DNA of 64,000 bases from Panax quinquefolius (lineage: Eukaryota > Streptophyta > Magnoliopsida > Apiales > Araliaceae). This document shows, piece by piece, positions 23,201 through 34,555 of this stretch. Position numbers and translations under genes: made by a program. The notes beneath the pieces were generated by a model. The model was not told the DNA's origin. It did no database searches and saw only the letters and a program-made list of their open reading frames with translations. The stretch is from the NCBI GenBank assembly GCA_020205615.1, contig CM035164.1, positions 121,454,307-121,518,306 on the forward strand. The letters run 5' to 3'. Numbering within the stretch: the first letter of the stretch is position 1; each line of letters opens with the position of its first letter.

Positions 23201-25928
23201 TTTGCCCAGGCATTGTGTTGTTGATCTGTGATGAGTCAGAGTTAGTAAATGTGAAGAAAACCATCCTTGGATGAGTCCATTGTGAATATCAGACCAATTA
23301 CAGGTTTCTAAAATGACAATTAAAGGGCTGAAAGCCCATGTAGCGAAAAATAGTATATAAGTATACAAGTGAAGAAATAGAGGATAGGCAATCACTCTGA
23401 ATCAGCTTTGATAGCAGTAATGATTAACTCTCCTTCATATTGACCTGGTGATTGTGCACTTGGAACATCTACAGATAGCCAAACTGCTGTTGTTTCTCTG
23501 CAGAACAAGAGTAATATCAACCACACACGGTAAAATCAATTTAGAAATATGTAACTCAAACCAAACTATTCACAGTTAAACTATTTGTGTAAATCAATAC
23601 CCTGGAAGCAAGCTTATTTGCGAGACTGGCAGATCAAGGGGTACAAGTGCATCTGGAACACCTAAGACAGGCACCACGCGTCTCAATGTTATTGATTTGT
23701 CAACTACCAACCTGGCCACAACCACAACCAACATATGCAGAATATAAATTTAATAGTATAAGACCCGAGGTACCATGTATTCAAGAAAACTAACCTATCA
23801 CCGGAAGCAGAACATAGATCAGTACACTGAACCTGTACAACCCCTGCAACACTGGATCCGCACCACGAAACTTTTGGTCGTATAGCAATTTGAACACTTT
23901 CCCTCTCATTTCTTGCAGCTAGAAGAGACATCTTCAAGGTATAAAAAAGTATCTCAGAGAAAATAAGAAACTGTTTATTACTGCTTTGAATTTTTCTGGT
24001 TGCTACCACTTTTTTACTTCTAAGAACTTGATCACGTCTTATTATTGAGAGTTTATAATATGAATATATCAAGTTATTGATTTATAATATATGAACATTA
24101 ATATTTGGATACTTGAAGCTCATGCTCGACACAATAATCAAGTGCTAATTTTTTGAATGTTTGGTCACAGGTTCAGGTCTTAGAAATAGCATCTCTATAA
24201 ATAAAAGAAAGAAAGCGTACATTTGACCCACCTCAGCCCCTGATAATTGTGGGAGTCTTGTACACTAGGTACGACCTTTTTATTAGTATTTAGATACTTC
24301 AATATATAATCTATTGGTGATAAATACATCTTTTTCCTTGTTTTCCCATCTAAAATGTAGTCTAATTTAACCACATGAAACTGTCATAAATTAAGTAAGA
24401 AAATAAGAACTAGTACTATGCTATTGTTTTATGGTAAATGCTAAAGAAAGTTTTCTTATCCGCCAGAAAGATTGTTTCCACTCAAATTATACCATTTTTG
24501 CTTTAATGTAGATAGGATCCATGCCCTCCACCACACAAAAGGGGAACTAAAAAACTAGTGCTCTAGCCTAGTGGTAACTGGAATGGCTTATCATAAATTC
24601 GAAAGAATGCCTGCACATGTTTCTGCCACCTTATGTTTAAAAACAGATGCACAGGTGATTCTCCATATTTAGTTGAGGTTTACATTGGATTGATGCGTCA
24701 TTACAAATAGGAAACTATTTTTTCTTCTATGCTGCTAACAATTCTCCATTCCTTGAGGCCTACATAAGTTGGTTCACACATGAAACTGTGCAATATGGGC
24801 TGCAAAGAGTTATGCATTCATGCATTTGTGGCATAGGATATATGGTCAGGCAGGCATCTCTTGACATGAACATGTGCAATTGAAGGAAAACTCTACAATG
24901 CGTTCGCATGTAAATTGACACACTACAAGAATACATGAATAGATAGCTACTACATACGATAAAGAGGCCAACAAAGAAGGAAAATCAATTACACCTTAAG
25001 AGTGCTAAAAACACATAATGGAGGCACACTTACAGGCTCCAAATGACGAGGCATTTCTTGCTGTCCAACATTTGCCGTGTTCGGCAAGCACCATACATGC
25101 ACTAATTCTGCAGAATGAACTTTCGTGGGATCAATAGTCCCCCTTAGGGAACTTGGATCATGTAAGCCATCATTCCAACCATACGCTGTCCCACCTCCAG
25201 CGACACCTTCAACTGGTGGCACCATCATATCCTGATGACTCTCTGCACACAGTAAGAAACAATGCAAAAGGAACAGCATAAAAGTTCAGCAGGTAACTCG
25301 AAACACAAGAATCCTAACATGTAACTCTCAGTCACAATGATCCAATTTGAGTTAATTACAAACCCACAATAAGAATTAAAATACAAAGTTTTTAACAAGA
25401 GATAACTCAACCACTCCATGTTCTCTAAGCTATGTTTGAAAGTGAAAATGCTAGTAAACTTACAGAAATTGAATGAAACTTTTTCAAAAATTAAAATTTA
25501 GAAATCCCTCCCACTCGATTTTTCTAAAAAAGTAGGACGGCAAAACATCCTCCTTTATAAAAGCATATGCGGGAAGCTAAAGGGGAAATTATCTTAACTT
25601 ATTGTTTGCTTTCCTTTTCCTTCCACTCAATAATCATGAAGACCTAAAAACAAATAAAATTCTCAACCAATCTACTAGTAAAGATCACTACAATTCAACA
25701 AAAACAAGCACAAAACCAAATATGCAATGACGCATTAGCATAAACAGCCCAGTACGAAACCCTAACAATTCATCAGAGATGAAAAGACCTGGTTGAAACC
25801 AGAATAATCAATCAGTACGAGTGTCATTAAACCGCCATGAAAGAGAAATCGAGACACAAAATAGAGCGGAAAAATGATAAAAACGATGAAATCAAAGAGA
25901 ATGAAGAAAACTAACCGGAGTTCTCCAT
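17220..25928 (-). CDS. glycoside hydrolase 123-like (DUF4091) protein, complete, 16 exons
   Basis: Coding exons on the minus strand: 25928-25916, 25242-25034, 23931-23795, 23711-23601, 23497-23396, 23225-23117, 23024-22824, 22234-22066, 21915-21834, 21556-21463, 20821-20725, 20257-20164, 19102-19030, 18327-18154, 18076-17954, 17381-17220. All introns start GT and end AG, every junction keeps phase, and the sum is 1950 nt (649 codons plus stop). The first coding exon has only 13 nt. Recognisable parts include ARNERESVQIAIRPK near residue 80, ISPYFCRWGN, YFYLWDEPLN, and the C-terminal GTQHRAVMWRVWKEGGTGFLYWG and LPPGDGVLFYPG. Bacterial GH123 enzymes are beta-N-acetylgalactosaminidases that use an adjacent Asp-Glu pair; here D408-E409 in LWDEP is the likely equivalent. 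The plant substrate is not known to me. I saw no transmembrane segment. Introns hold only simple repeats and unassigned DNA. Confidence 0.93.
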
Positions 25929-26663
25929 TTCGTGTGATTGAAAACAATCACGAGACGGTGTGTATTGAGATTTGTTACTACTTTTAGGTGATATGAATAT
26001 GTTAAAAAGGGAGAACACTTGTTATAAAGGTGATGATCGCTGTTGAATGTTCTCAGCTCAGTGTTCATTGGCTATGATGCTAAAATGAGAAGTCACAGAA
26101 AGTGATACCGACACTCCAACCGTTTTGCTATTTGGTTTATTCTCCCGTCTTTCTTTCTTTCTTTTTCTTTTTTTTTTTAAACATTTACGCTCTGTTTCTG
26201 AGTTTTAAAATAAACACAAAATAAAAAAATAGACAAAAAATTTAAGTTTTCTTTCTAATTCTTAGGGATAAGGTCCAAAAATACCCCTGACATTTTTCCT
26301 AATGTCTACCGAGCACCCTACACTTTTTTTTCTTCCAAAAATACCTTCAACGTTACATATTTCGGGTCAGCCGTGCCACTGGATCGAACGGCGTTGCCAC
26401 ATGGACTAACGTTGCTTATACGTGGCCTTATTTCGCTGACTTGGACTCAAACAAAGTTTATAATTTTCCTTTCTCAGTCCAAATCCCTTTCTCAATAGCA
26501 GACATCGCCTCTGTTCATTTTTCAAAAGGGGCGAAGCCCTAGTCGACATCTCTTGTCGTAGAGAAGGAGAAATAGGAGAGAAGGAGAGGCAAAACCTTAA
26601 TCCTGCCATTTTGTTCTTTAGTCGTAGAGAGGAGAAGAAATCACAGTCCTAATCGTCATTGTC
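25929..26663. promoter_or_regulatory. shared 735-bp region between divergent genes
   Basis: The start codons of the GH123-like gene (25928, minus) and the GRF-finger gene (26664, plus) face away from each other across this gap, so it must hold both 5' regions. It contains a CTTT-type simple repeat near 26150-26185. From 26268 there is a repeat-like block (GGTCCAAAAATACCCCTGAC) with a CCACATGG core at 26397. No clear TATA box. Confidence 0.45.
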
Positions 26664-27220
26664 ATGGCTCACTATTCGTCGTCATCTTCGTCCTCTACTC
26701 GAAGACGAACCAATGATGTTGATTATGAAGCTATGCCGTTGTGTTATTGTGGGATAAGAGCTCCTATATGGACCTCATGGAGCTAAACAAATCTTGGAAG
26801 GAGGTTTTTCTCATGCTCGAAATTCAGAGTAAGTTTTGTGTTTTAGTTTAATTTAGTTCTGCAATCCTACAAATTTACCTACAACAATTTCTTAAAATTT
26901 TAATTTTTTGGTTTCAGGAAAGGGGATGTGGGTTATTTGTATGGCATGATCCACAGATGTGTGATAGGGCAAAGGTTGTCATAAATGATTTGAAGAGTGA
27001 GAACAAGATTTTACTGAATAAGGAACTGAATAAATTTCCTCAAGTTGAAGGGGCATCTGAATTGAAAGAATTGGTTCAGGAGCTAAAGAATTTGAAGTCA
27101 AATGGACATGAATCTGTTGTGAATCAAATTGGTGGCTTAGTAGATTATTTGAAGGCTAAGTGCATTGCTATGTTATTTGTAGTTACAATTATCTGCATTT
27201 CTTTTATGCTACTAAATTAG
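26664..27220 (+). pseudogene. GRF-type zinc-finger small protein, one in-frame stop
   Basis: Exon 1 is 26664-26828 (55 codons) and exon 2 is 26918-27220. The GT..AG intron is in phase 0. The product would have 155 residues: a Ser-rich start, CYCG at residues 27-30, TNLGRRFFSC, RGCGLFVWHDPQMC, a charged helical stretch, and a C-terminal hydrophobic segment (IAMLFVVTIICISFMLL). The four-Cys GRF finger binds single-stranded nucleic acid in better known proteins; the small plant type, like At4g04775, has no known role. A TAA at 26784-26786 (codon 41) interrupts the finger between TSWS and TNLGRRF. Everything else is intact, so it is a very young pseudogene, or the stop is a sequence error. A start at 26957 would give only a finger-less 87-residue tail. 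Confidence 0.8.
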
Positions 27221-27536
27221 GTAGAAAAATGGTGTTAGATGAATGGGTAGTGTGGAGAATTGTAATGTAATGCAGTTTGAAATGTGAAGTTAACTTAATG
27301 TAATTGGTGAATTTGGTGAATGGAAGTCAATAGTTTCCCATCAACTCATTGGTATCATTTGCGTGTATATTTTGTTTGTTAATGGAAGTCCTTGTTTGAG
27401 CATTGCTTGGTTAATTGGTAGTTTAGATGAATGACTTGTAATGTTTCTTTTACATCAATGTCAAATTATAGGTTTAATCAACTTGGTTGATCTTTTAGTA
27501 ACTTTTAAGATGTTACATGATCACATGTAAATATTA
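27221..27536. other. 3' flank of the GRF gene
   Basis: AT-rich DNA with no gene or repeat that I recognise. It probably includes the 3' untranslated region. Confidence 0.5.
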
Positions 27537-28156
27537 TGGCTCCCACAAAATAGGTATACATCACCTATTCTGAGTCGCCAAATACGAGAAAATCCATCCA
27601 CGAATCTCCGATAATAACCAGCTAAACCGAGAAAGCTACGTGCTTTACATTATTTGATTTAGGTTGCTCCCCACTTTGAATAGCTTCAATCTTTGTTGGT
27701 CAACATATATTCCATGACTTGATACCACGTGCGCTCAAGGAATGCTACTTCCTCGCCGAACTCGCATTTCTTCAACTTGGCATAAAGCTTATATTCACGA
27801 AGCTTTTGAGTATCGCCTTTAAGTGTTGCTTCATGATCTTCACGGGTTTTGGAATATATGAGGATGTCATCAATAAAGACTGACCATAAAGTGATCCAAA
27901 TATTCCTTGAATACTCGGTTCATCATATTCATGAAGGCGGCGGAGCATTAGTCAATCCAAAGGATACGACTAGGAATTCATAATGCCCGCATCTGAGTTC
28001 GAAAGCCGTCTTTGGAATGTCATCTTACTAATCTTCAATTGGTGATATCCAGAACGAAGATCAATCTTTAAAAAGAATTTGGCTCCTTGCAACTGGTCAA
28101 ACAGGTCATCAATGCGTGGCAATGGGTACCTATTTTTGATGGTGGCATTATTCAAT
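27537..28156 (-). pseudogene. gypsy reverse transcriptase fragment joined to an LTR end
   Basis: The minus strand from 28156 gives [56 protein letters not shown], the catalytic box FIDDILIYS, and near 27630 SFLGLAGYYRRFV. These are gypsy RT and RNase H start motifs, spread over several frames. At 27537-27583 the text changes to the terminal 47 bp of a family LTR (complement of GGCGACTCAGAATAGGTGA), so pol is fused directly to an LTR end. The plus-strand element starting at 28157 cuts the other side. Confidence 0.8.
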
Positions 28157-28283
28157 TGTGAGACCCCAGATTTTATGAATAAATATTTAATTTTCTCGTA
28201 ATAATTTTTTTTTTATATTATGATGTGGATTGGATATAATGTTATAGTTGTGGGTAGTATTTATAAATTTTGCAAAGTATGCA

Positions 28284-30895
28284 TGTGACGCCCCCAAAAT
28301 TAGGTATACATCACCCATCTTGGGTCGCCACTTACATGGTACAGAATTTAAATACAACTTAATACATAACTGTGAGTTTAAATACAAATATCGTCTACTA
28401 GATATTATACAAACTCAAAAAGGAGTCCTCATTACAATTATTATCACACTATTTCACGAATAGTGAGGACTACTAATGCTATCTTCGGACCATCACTCGT
28501 TCCCCCACTCTCGTCGTCAAATTATATTCTCATTTCAAGAGAATAAAAGAAAGAAAGGGTGAGCTCAACTCTAGCCCAAGAAGAAATATTATGACTAAGA
28601 TAATGCGTAATAAATTATCAATAGTCTTCAACAATGTTAAACCGATAAAATACAATAGACAACCCAGTTTAATCGCCATGAATATCGCAATCCATTAAAA
28701 GAGTCAAGTAGAAAATAAAGTCTACTATCTTTTAGGTTTTAAAAGGTTTTTCATCATCATTATAGTTTGAGACTCAACTTTAATAAATATTCCACATCAT
28801 CGAATCACCCCTCACACTACTGGCCAAGGATATTCTTTAGTATCACGACCACAATTATTCATGCACTTACGGCCAAGAATATGTGTGTATTCATTAATGG
28901 TCATGATCATGCCAACAACTGTCCATCAATGCACTACTACCAATCGAGGATTTTTACCACATCATTTGTAACATTACTATTATGATTACACCGAATAGTC
29001 TCTCGTCATAATCATACCAAGTCCATCTATGCACTACTGGCCACGAGATGACTTTAAAAAATATAAACATGAGGATGATGATGACAATGATATAAGAATT
29101 CAATAAAACAAGTTCAAGAATTATTTTATCCAGGAATTATTAACGTCCAAATTGTCAACATGATACTGTTTTGTAGAGTAAAATTCAAGAATGATCAGAA
29201 GAATATTTTCATGAAAAGATACTGGATGATTCTCAAATATCAAGGATATTCTACTAATTTCATGGAGTATAGAAGTCAAAGTTTTAACCAACTAGGTATA
29301 ATAAAGAATGGAATAACAAAAGAAATCACCATGCATGCGGTGATTGCAGATGATGTTATTCCAATGAATAATAATAATCGGAACCAGTCGTGAAATTCAC
29401 ACCGCATGTGGATGTTCCAACGTAATAATAAAGAATGGAACCGCATCCGGTGTAAAACACACGAGATAGGATATTCCAATGAGAATGATAAAGATTTTAA
29501 CCAGTCCGTGTGTAAAACACACGCATGTGATGTTCCAACAGAATAATAAAGATTTTAACCGTGTCCTGTAAAACACACGAGCATGGATGTTCCAACAAAA
29601 TAATAATAAAGAGCGGAACCAGTCCTGTAAAACACACATGACAGTGATGTTCCAATGTAATAATAGAAGAATGTCACCAAGTATAGGGTAAACCACGATA
29701 CAAAAAAGTTATTCCAATGAATAATAAGCAATGGAATAACAACAGTTCTCTTCATGAATAAGAAAGAATAACACCCCTTACTTTTGGTAGGAGATTGAAT
29801 ACCGCAGAGTGTAGTAACAAAATACTCTTTTCTTTCTCTCTTATTCTCTCTATACTTTCTCTCTATATAATTTGAATGAATTCGTGAAAATAATGAAGCA
29901 CTAGGCCTCTATTTATAGAAGATTTCTAGCTTAAGACCGCTTAGTGAAAAGGGAAGTGTGATGTAATGTGAAAAGAAAAGTGGTTCGGCGCTTCAGTAAT
30001 GTGAAACGGTAATTTGCCTGTGTAATGTGAAACGACAAGTGGTTCGACGCTTTGAATGTGAAACTACAAGTGGTTTGACGTCTGGTAAAGGTAATTACTA
30101 TCGACGAAGGTAATTACTATTCACAAGGGTAATTACTTATTGACGAAGGTAATTACTATCGACGAAGGTAAATACTATTGACGAAGGTAATTACTATTCA
30201 CAAAGGTAATTACTATCGACGAAGAGACTCTTAGATGATGACATATGGGCCCCTATAAAATAATCAAACTTACCACAAACGCCTTATAATGACTTTTTAT
30301 ATACATTAAGGATTGAATAAATATTACCACAAATCATTTTATTTTTAATCAACACATTTTAATCTTTCAACAATTATTAATCATTTATAACTTATAGTCT
30401 CAATTAATAATATAACATATTATACGAGATGATCTTGTGTGATAATTGAATCAATAATATAAGAGATATGATCAGCGAATTCTTGTAGCGATAATTGAAG
30501 CGTAAATGAGTGACTTCTCACGTAAGCATCAATAATCAATCTGAGTGTCTTCTTACTATGCATTATAGCGTATTCTTTGTACTTTACCATAGGGTAGTTC
30601 AACGGTTTTAACGTAACACCTCCGCCAGTTATTTTTTATAAAATATTTTTGTCATTTTCTCGATCAAATGAATAATTTACATTGTGGGGTCCACCAATGA
30701 TTGAGTAGTTATGCGAATATTCCCTAACAAAAGAATATTCTCAACCAACCTAATATTTTATAACAACTTGCATACTTTGCAAAATTTATAAATATTACCC
30801 ACAACTATAACATTATATCAAATTTATTCCACAATATTCAAAAATAATATTTATAGAAAAATTCATCTTTATTTATAAAAGTTGGGGTCTTACAA
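28284..30895 (-). mobile_element. solo gypsy LTR with 5-bp target duplication
   Basis: On the plus strand it begins TGTGACGCCCCC and ends GGGGTCTTACA, the reverse orientation of family A (TGTAAGACCCC..GGGGGCGTCACA). It is flanked by a perfect ATGCA repeat (28279-28283 and 30896-30900), and the host LTR text resumes seamlessly after it. It is 2612 bp with no internal region, so it is a solo LTR. It has the roughly 60-bp leader units at 29390-29700. Confidence 0.92.
30089..30224. repeat. tandem repeat of about 19 bp in the solo LTR
   Basis: Around seven imperfect units of GGTAATTACTATCGACGAA, with TATTCACAA variants. The TACTATTCACGA theme also recurs in the subfamily B LTRs at about 4960-5000 and 37655-37825. 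Confidence 0.85.
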
Positions 30896-31363
30896 TGCAA
30901 GTTATCATATTATATTCGATTGGTCGGGAAATATTCTTTTTGTCAGGGAATATCCGTATGACAGTACAATCATTGGTGGACCCCACAACAAAATTATTGT
31001 CGGATTGAGAAAACAACAAAAATATTTTATTGAAAATAACGGCGGAAGTTTTACCGTTAATCTTGCTGAGCTACTTCCAGAAGTAAAGTACAAAGAATAC
31101 GCCATTGGTTGCGTAAGAATATACCAGATTGATTATTGATGCTTATATGATAAATCACTCAGTTTTGTTTTATTAGTATTATTAACGTAATAAAACAGAA
31201 AAGCTTTTTATATAAAACAGAATACTTTTATAAAGTTATTCGTTTTATTAGAATATATTATATAAGTTTCGTTTTATTACTTTTCCTTTCCTAGGAAGGA
31301 TTAGATTATATAAGTTTTGTTTTATTACTTTTCCTTTCCTAGGAAGGATTTGATTATCTCAGT

Positions 31364-32610
31364 TAGGAGTGAGAAAAAAATGGATAAAACCGAATTACCG
31401 AACCGAACCAAATTATTTTAACCGAATTATTTCGGTTTTTCGATTTTTTTTAAAATTTCGGTTATATCCGAATTATTATTGGTAATTCGATTTCGGTTCC
31501 GGTTCTCAAAAATAGGTTATTTGGATACCCGAATAACCTAAATTTAATACTTAAAAAATTAATTATTAATTTATTAATCATATTATCTAATATCTATAAC
31601 TTGAACTTCTATTCTATATAGACTTCAGTATTCAGTATGTGAGTTTTTCCCCATTTTGCCCTAACCCGCTCACCACTCGCCAGATCTGAGATCTAAATCA
31701 CTCCTCAGTCCTCAGCCTCCTGCCTCTTCACTCTTGCCTTCTCGATCGACTCTCGAGTCTTAATCTCCGGCACGGCCTCCAACTCTCCTAGCTCTCTCTC
31801 TGTCTGTCTCCTCACCTGACCTCACCTCTCGTCTCGACCCTCACCGACTCACTGAGCACTGGCATCTCTTGGCGCTTCTCGCCTGTCAGCCGACTCATGG
31901 CTCACTGAGTCACTGTCTTTCACTGTCTCTTCGTGTATTTTTGATTTTTTATTAATATATATAATGGATGCTAAAATGGATTTTGCCTTGATATCGCTCC
32001 ATTTTTAAGATCGATTGATTGAATAAGAGTGATTTCTAGAGATTTGGGTTGATGAAGATGGAGTAGAGAAGAACACTTTTTTTGAAGATTAATTAGAGTG
32101 ATTTCTAGAGATCTGAGTTGATGAAGATGGGATAATTTATTGTTTTTGCAAATTGTTCAGTTTGCATTTGCATATCAGATCAAACATGTAAAACAGAGGA
32201 TTCTAAAAGTTGGAGTTCTTGCAACTATGGAGGATTCAAAGTTGGAATTCTTTATAATATAAGGGATTAGATTTCACTTCCCTAGTTATAATTTTCTTGA
32301 AAGTATGTTACCGAATTGGATTTGTTATGTATTTCAGACCTTCCTCGCTTAAATTAAATCCAGTGTGCTACAAACTGAGATAATAATCAATGGTTTTCAA
32401 GTTTTTAATTCTTTTGTGGACTTGTATTTTGAGCACAGGTTTGGTTATTATTTGAATTACCGAATTGTACATTCGGTAATTCAGTATTCGGTAATTCGGT
32501 TAGTTTCAAATTTCGATTTTTGGTTCGGATAGTGAAATTATCGTTAATTCGGTTTTCGCTTATAACCGAATATCCATTTCGGTTCGGTTATAACCGAATT
32601 CTCACCCCTA
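31364..32610. mobile_element. non-autonomous hAT-like element in the LTR
   Basis: A 1247-bp block is flanked by the 8-bp direct repeat ATCTCAGT (31356-31363 and 32611-32618). Its inverted ends are TAGGAGTGAGAA and TAGGGGTGAGAA. Both subterminal regions are packed with CCGAACC, CCGAATT and TTCGG variants. A GC- and pyrimidine-rich segment at about 31660-31930 stands out and may be an old transposase leader or captured DNA. No transposase reading frame remains. Confidence 0.75.
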
Positions 32611-32638
32611 ATCTCAGTTACTATGCATTCCATTCTTC

Positions 32639-32647
32639 TATAAATAG
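32639..32647 (+). promoter_or_regulatory. LTR TATA box (family A)
   Basis: TATAAATAG is followed by AAGCTCATTCC. The equivalent box is at 49041-49049 in the next LTR copy and, slightly altered, at 55107 in the third. It defines a U3 of about 0.7 kb. Confidence 0.6.
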
Positions 32648-34290
32648 AAGCTCATTCCTTCATTATTTTCTTACGAATTCGCTGAAACTCTAGAGAGAGA
32701 AATTATAGAGAGAAAGAAGAAAAGTATTCTGCAACTTCCCTACTCTTATATCAAGTTTCTTTTACGGTAAGGGATATTATTTGTTGTACCCTTAAGGGGT
32801 GTTATTTCTTTTGTATTTATGAAGAGAACTTCTGTTATTCCATCTTTATTATTCTGTTGGAATAACCTGTATACGCGGGCTACCTTATACTTGGTGAAAT
32901 TCTTCTATATTCCATTCTTTATTATTCTCATTGAATATCCTCATATCATCTTATCTGCCGGGACTGGTTCCGCTCTTTATTATTTCGCTTTTTATTATTA
33001 CATTTTGGAATATCATGTATCAGTGTTATAGGCCTGACCGGTTCCGCCTTTTATTATTTCTTTCTTTATTATTACATTGGAACATCCGCTTGCGGTGTGA
33101 ATTTCAATTCGACACTCGTTCTCGTTATTTATTATTCTGTTGGAATAACATGTCTATGCGAAGTACCGCATGCATGGTAATTTCTTTTGTTATTCCATTC
33201 TTTATTATACTCGGTTGGTTAAAGTTTTTACTTCTATACTTCATGAAATTAGTGGAATATTCTTGATATTTGCGCTTCATCCAGTATCTTTTCATGGAAA
33301 TATTCTTCTGAGCATTCTTGAATATTTACTTTACAAAGAGGTATCATGTTGACAATTTGAACGTTATTAGTTCCTGGATAATGTAATTCTTGAACTTGTT
33401 TTATTGAATTCTTATATCATTGTCATCATCTTCATGTTTATATTATATTGAAAGTCATCTCATGGCTGTGAAGCATAGATGGACTTGGTATGATTATGAC
33501 TGAGTGATTATTCGGTATAATCATGACCGTAATGTTACAAATGATGTGGAAAAAGTCCTCATTGGCCCGTAGTGCATTGATGGGCGCTTTTGGTATGATT
33601 ATGGCTATGGATTCTCTTCTGCCAAGGGAGCAAAGATGAATTATTTTATGGCATGATCGGATCGGCTGATGAAAACACGATTATCTTTGGCCCGTAGTGC
33701 ATGGATGGATAATTCGTGGTCGTGATACTTAAAGAATATCCTCGGCTTGTAGTGCGGGGAAGATTTAATGATGTGGATTATTTATTGAAATGAGTCTCGC
33801 CGATAAAAATGATGAAAACCTTTTAAATCATGAAGATAGTAGACTTTATTCTCTACTTGACTCTTCTAATGGATTGCTTGTTCACCGCAGCTTAAACTTG
33901 ATGTCTATTGTATTTTATCAGTTTAACATTGTTGAAGGCTAATGATAATTTATTCTGCATTATCTTAGTCATAATATTTCTTACTGGGCTAGTTGAGCTC
34001 ACCCTTTCTTTCAATGTTCTCTTCAGGAAATGAGAATATAGCTGGAACGAGTCAGGGAACGGAGTGATGGTCTAGAGATAGTATTAGCTAGTAGTCCTCA
34101 CTATTCTGTTCAATAGTGTGAAAATAAATGTAATGAGGACTTATTCTGAGAGTGGATATTGTCTAGAAGACAGTATTTGTATTTAAACTCACAGCTCTCT
34201 TGTTGTATATTAAAGATTATATTTGTATTTTGTACCATGTATTTGGCGACTCAGAATAAGTGATGTATATCTATTTTGGGGGCGTCACAG

Positions 34291-34303
34291 TTGGTATCAA
34301 AGC
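34291..34303 (+). other. gypsy primer binding site
   Basis: TTGGTATCAAAGC lies one base after the LTR end, matching the initiator methionine tRNA primer with one change. Confidence 0.85.
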
Positions 34304-34555
34304 TTAGGGATATGATCCCTGGCTGAGATGTGAGACAAGAGCTAGGAGGAGAGAGACGGGGAATTCTTTCGCTAGTGTGACCTACCTAAGTTTAGTTGGT
34401 ATTTAATTGGTCGGTCAGAGTATAGGGATAATATATGATATATTAATTAACCCTTATTTTGTGGCAGTGTTTGAAAATGACATCCGAGAATGTTTTAGAA
34501 TAGCAATGGAGCATAGGAGATCGTTGAGTCTCCACAGATCAATAATCAGGATAAT

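Larger units (their letters stand above)
28157..34289 (+). mobile_element. gypsy 5' LTR, family A, with two nested insertions
   Basis: It starts TGTGAGACCCC and ends GGGGGCGTCACA, followed by a primer site and gag. Removing the solo LTR (28284-30895) and the hAT-like element (31364-32610), with one copy of each target duplication, leaves about 2.26 kb. That is close to the 2.43-kb LTRs at 48316 and 54372. It contains the TATA box at 32639 and the leader repeats at about 32870-33150. It interrupts a gypsy RT fragment on its left side. Confidence 0.85.

Noticed and set aside
29276..29755. Hydrophobic LLLHWNI-type repeated frames in the LTRs
   Set aside because: They are translations of the roughly 60-bp leader repeats, which occur in both strands and several frames in every LTR copy.
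31000..31139. 85-codon frame starting at 30882 in the LTR
   Set aside because: It lies wholly in LTR sequence with no homology to a protein domain; other LTR copies do not keep the frame.
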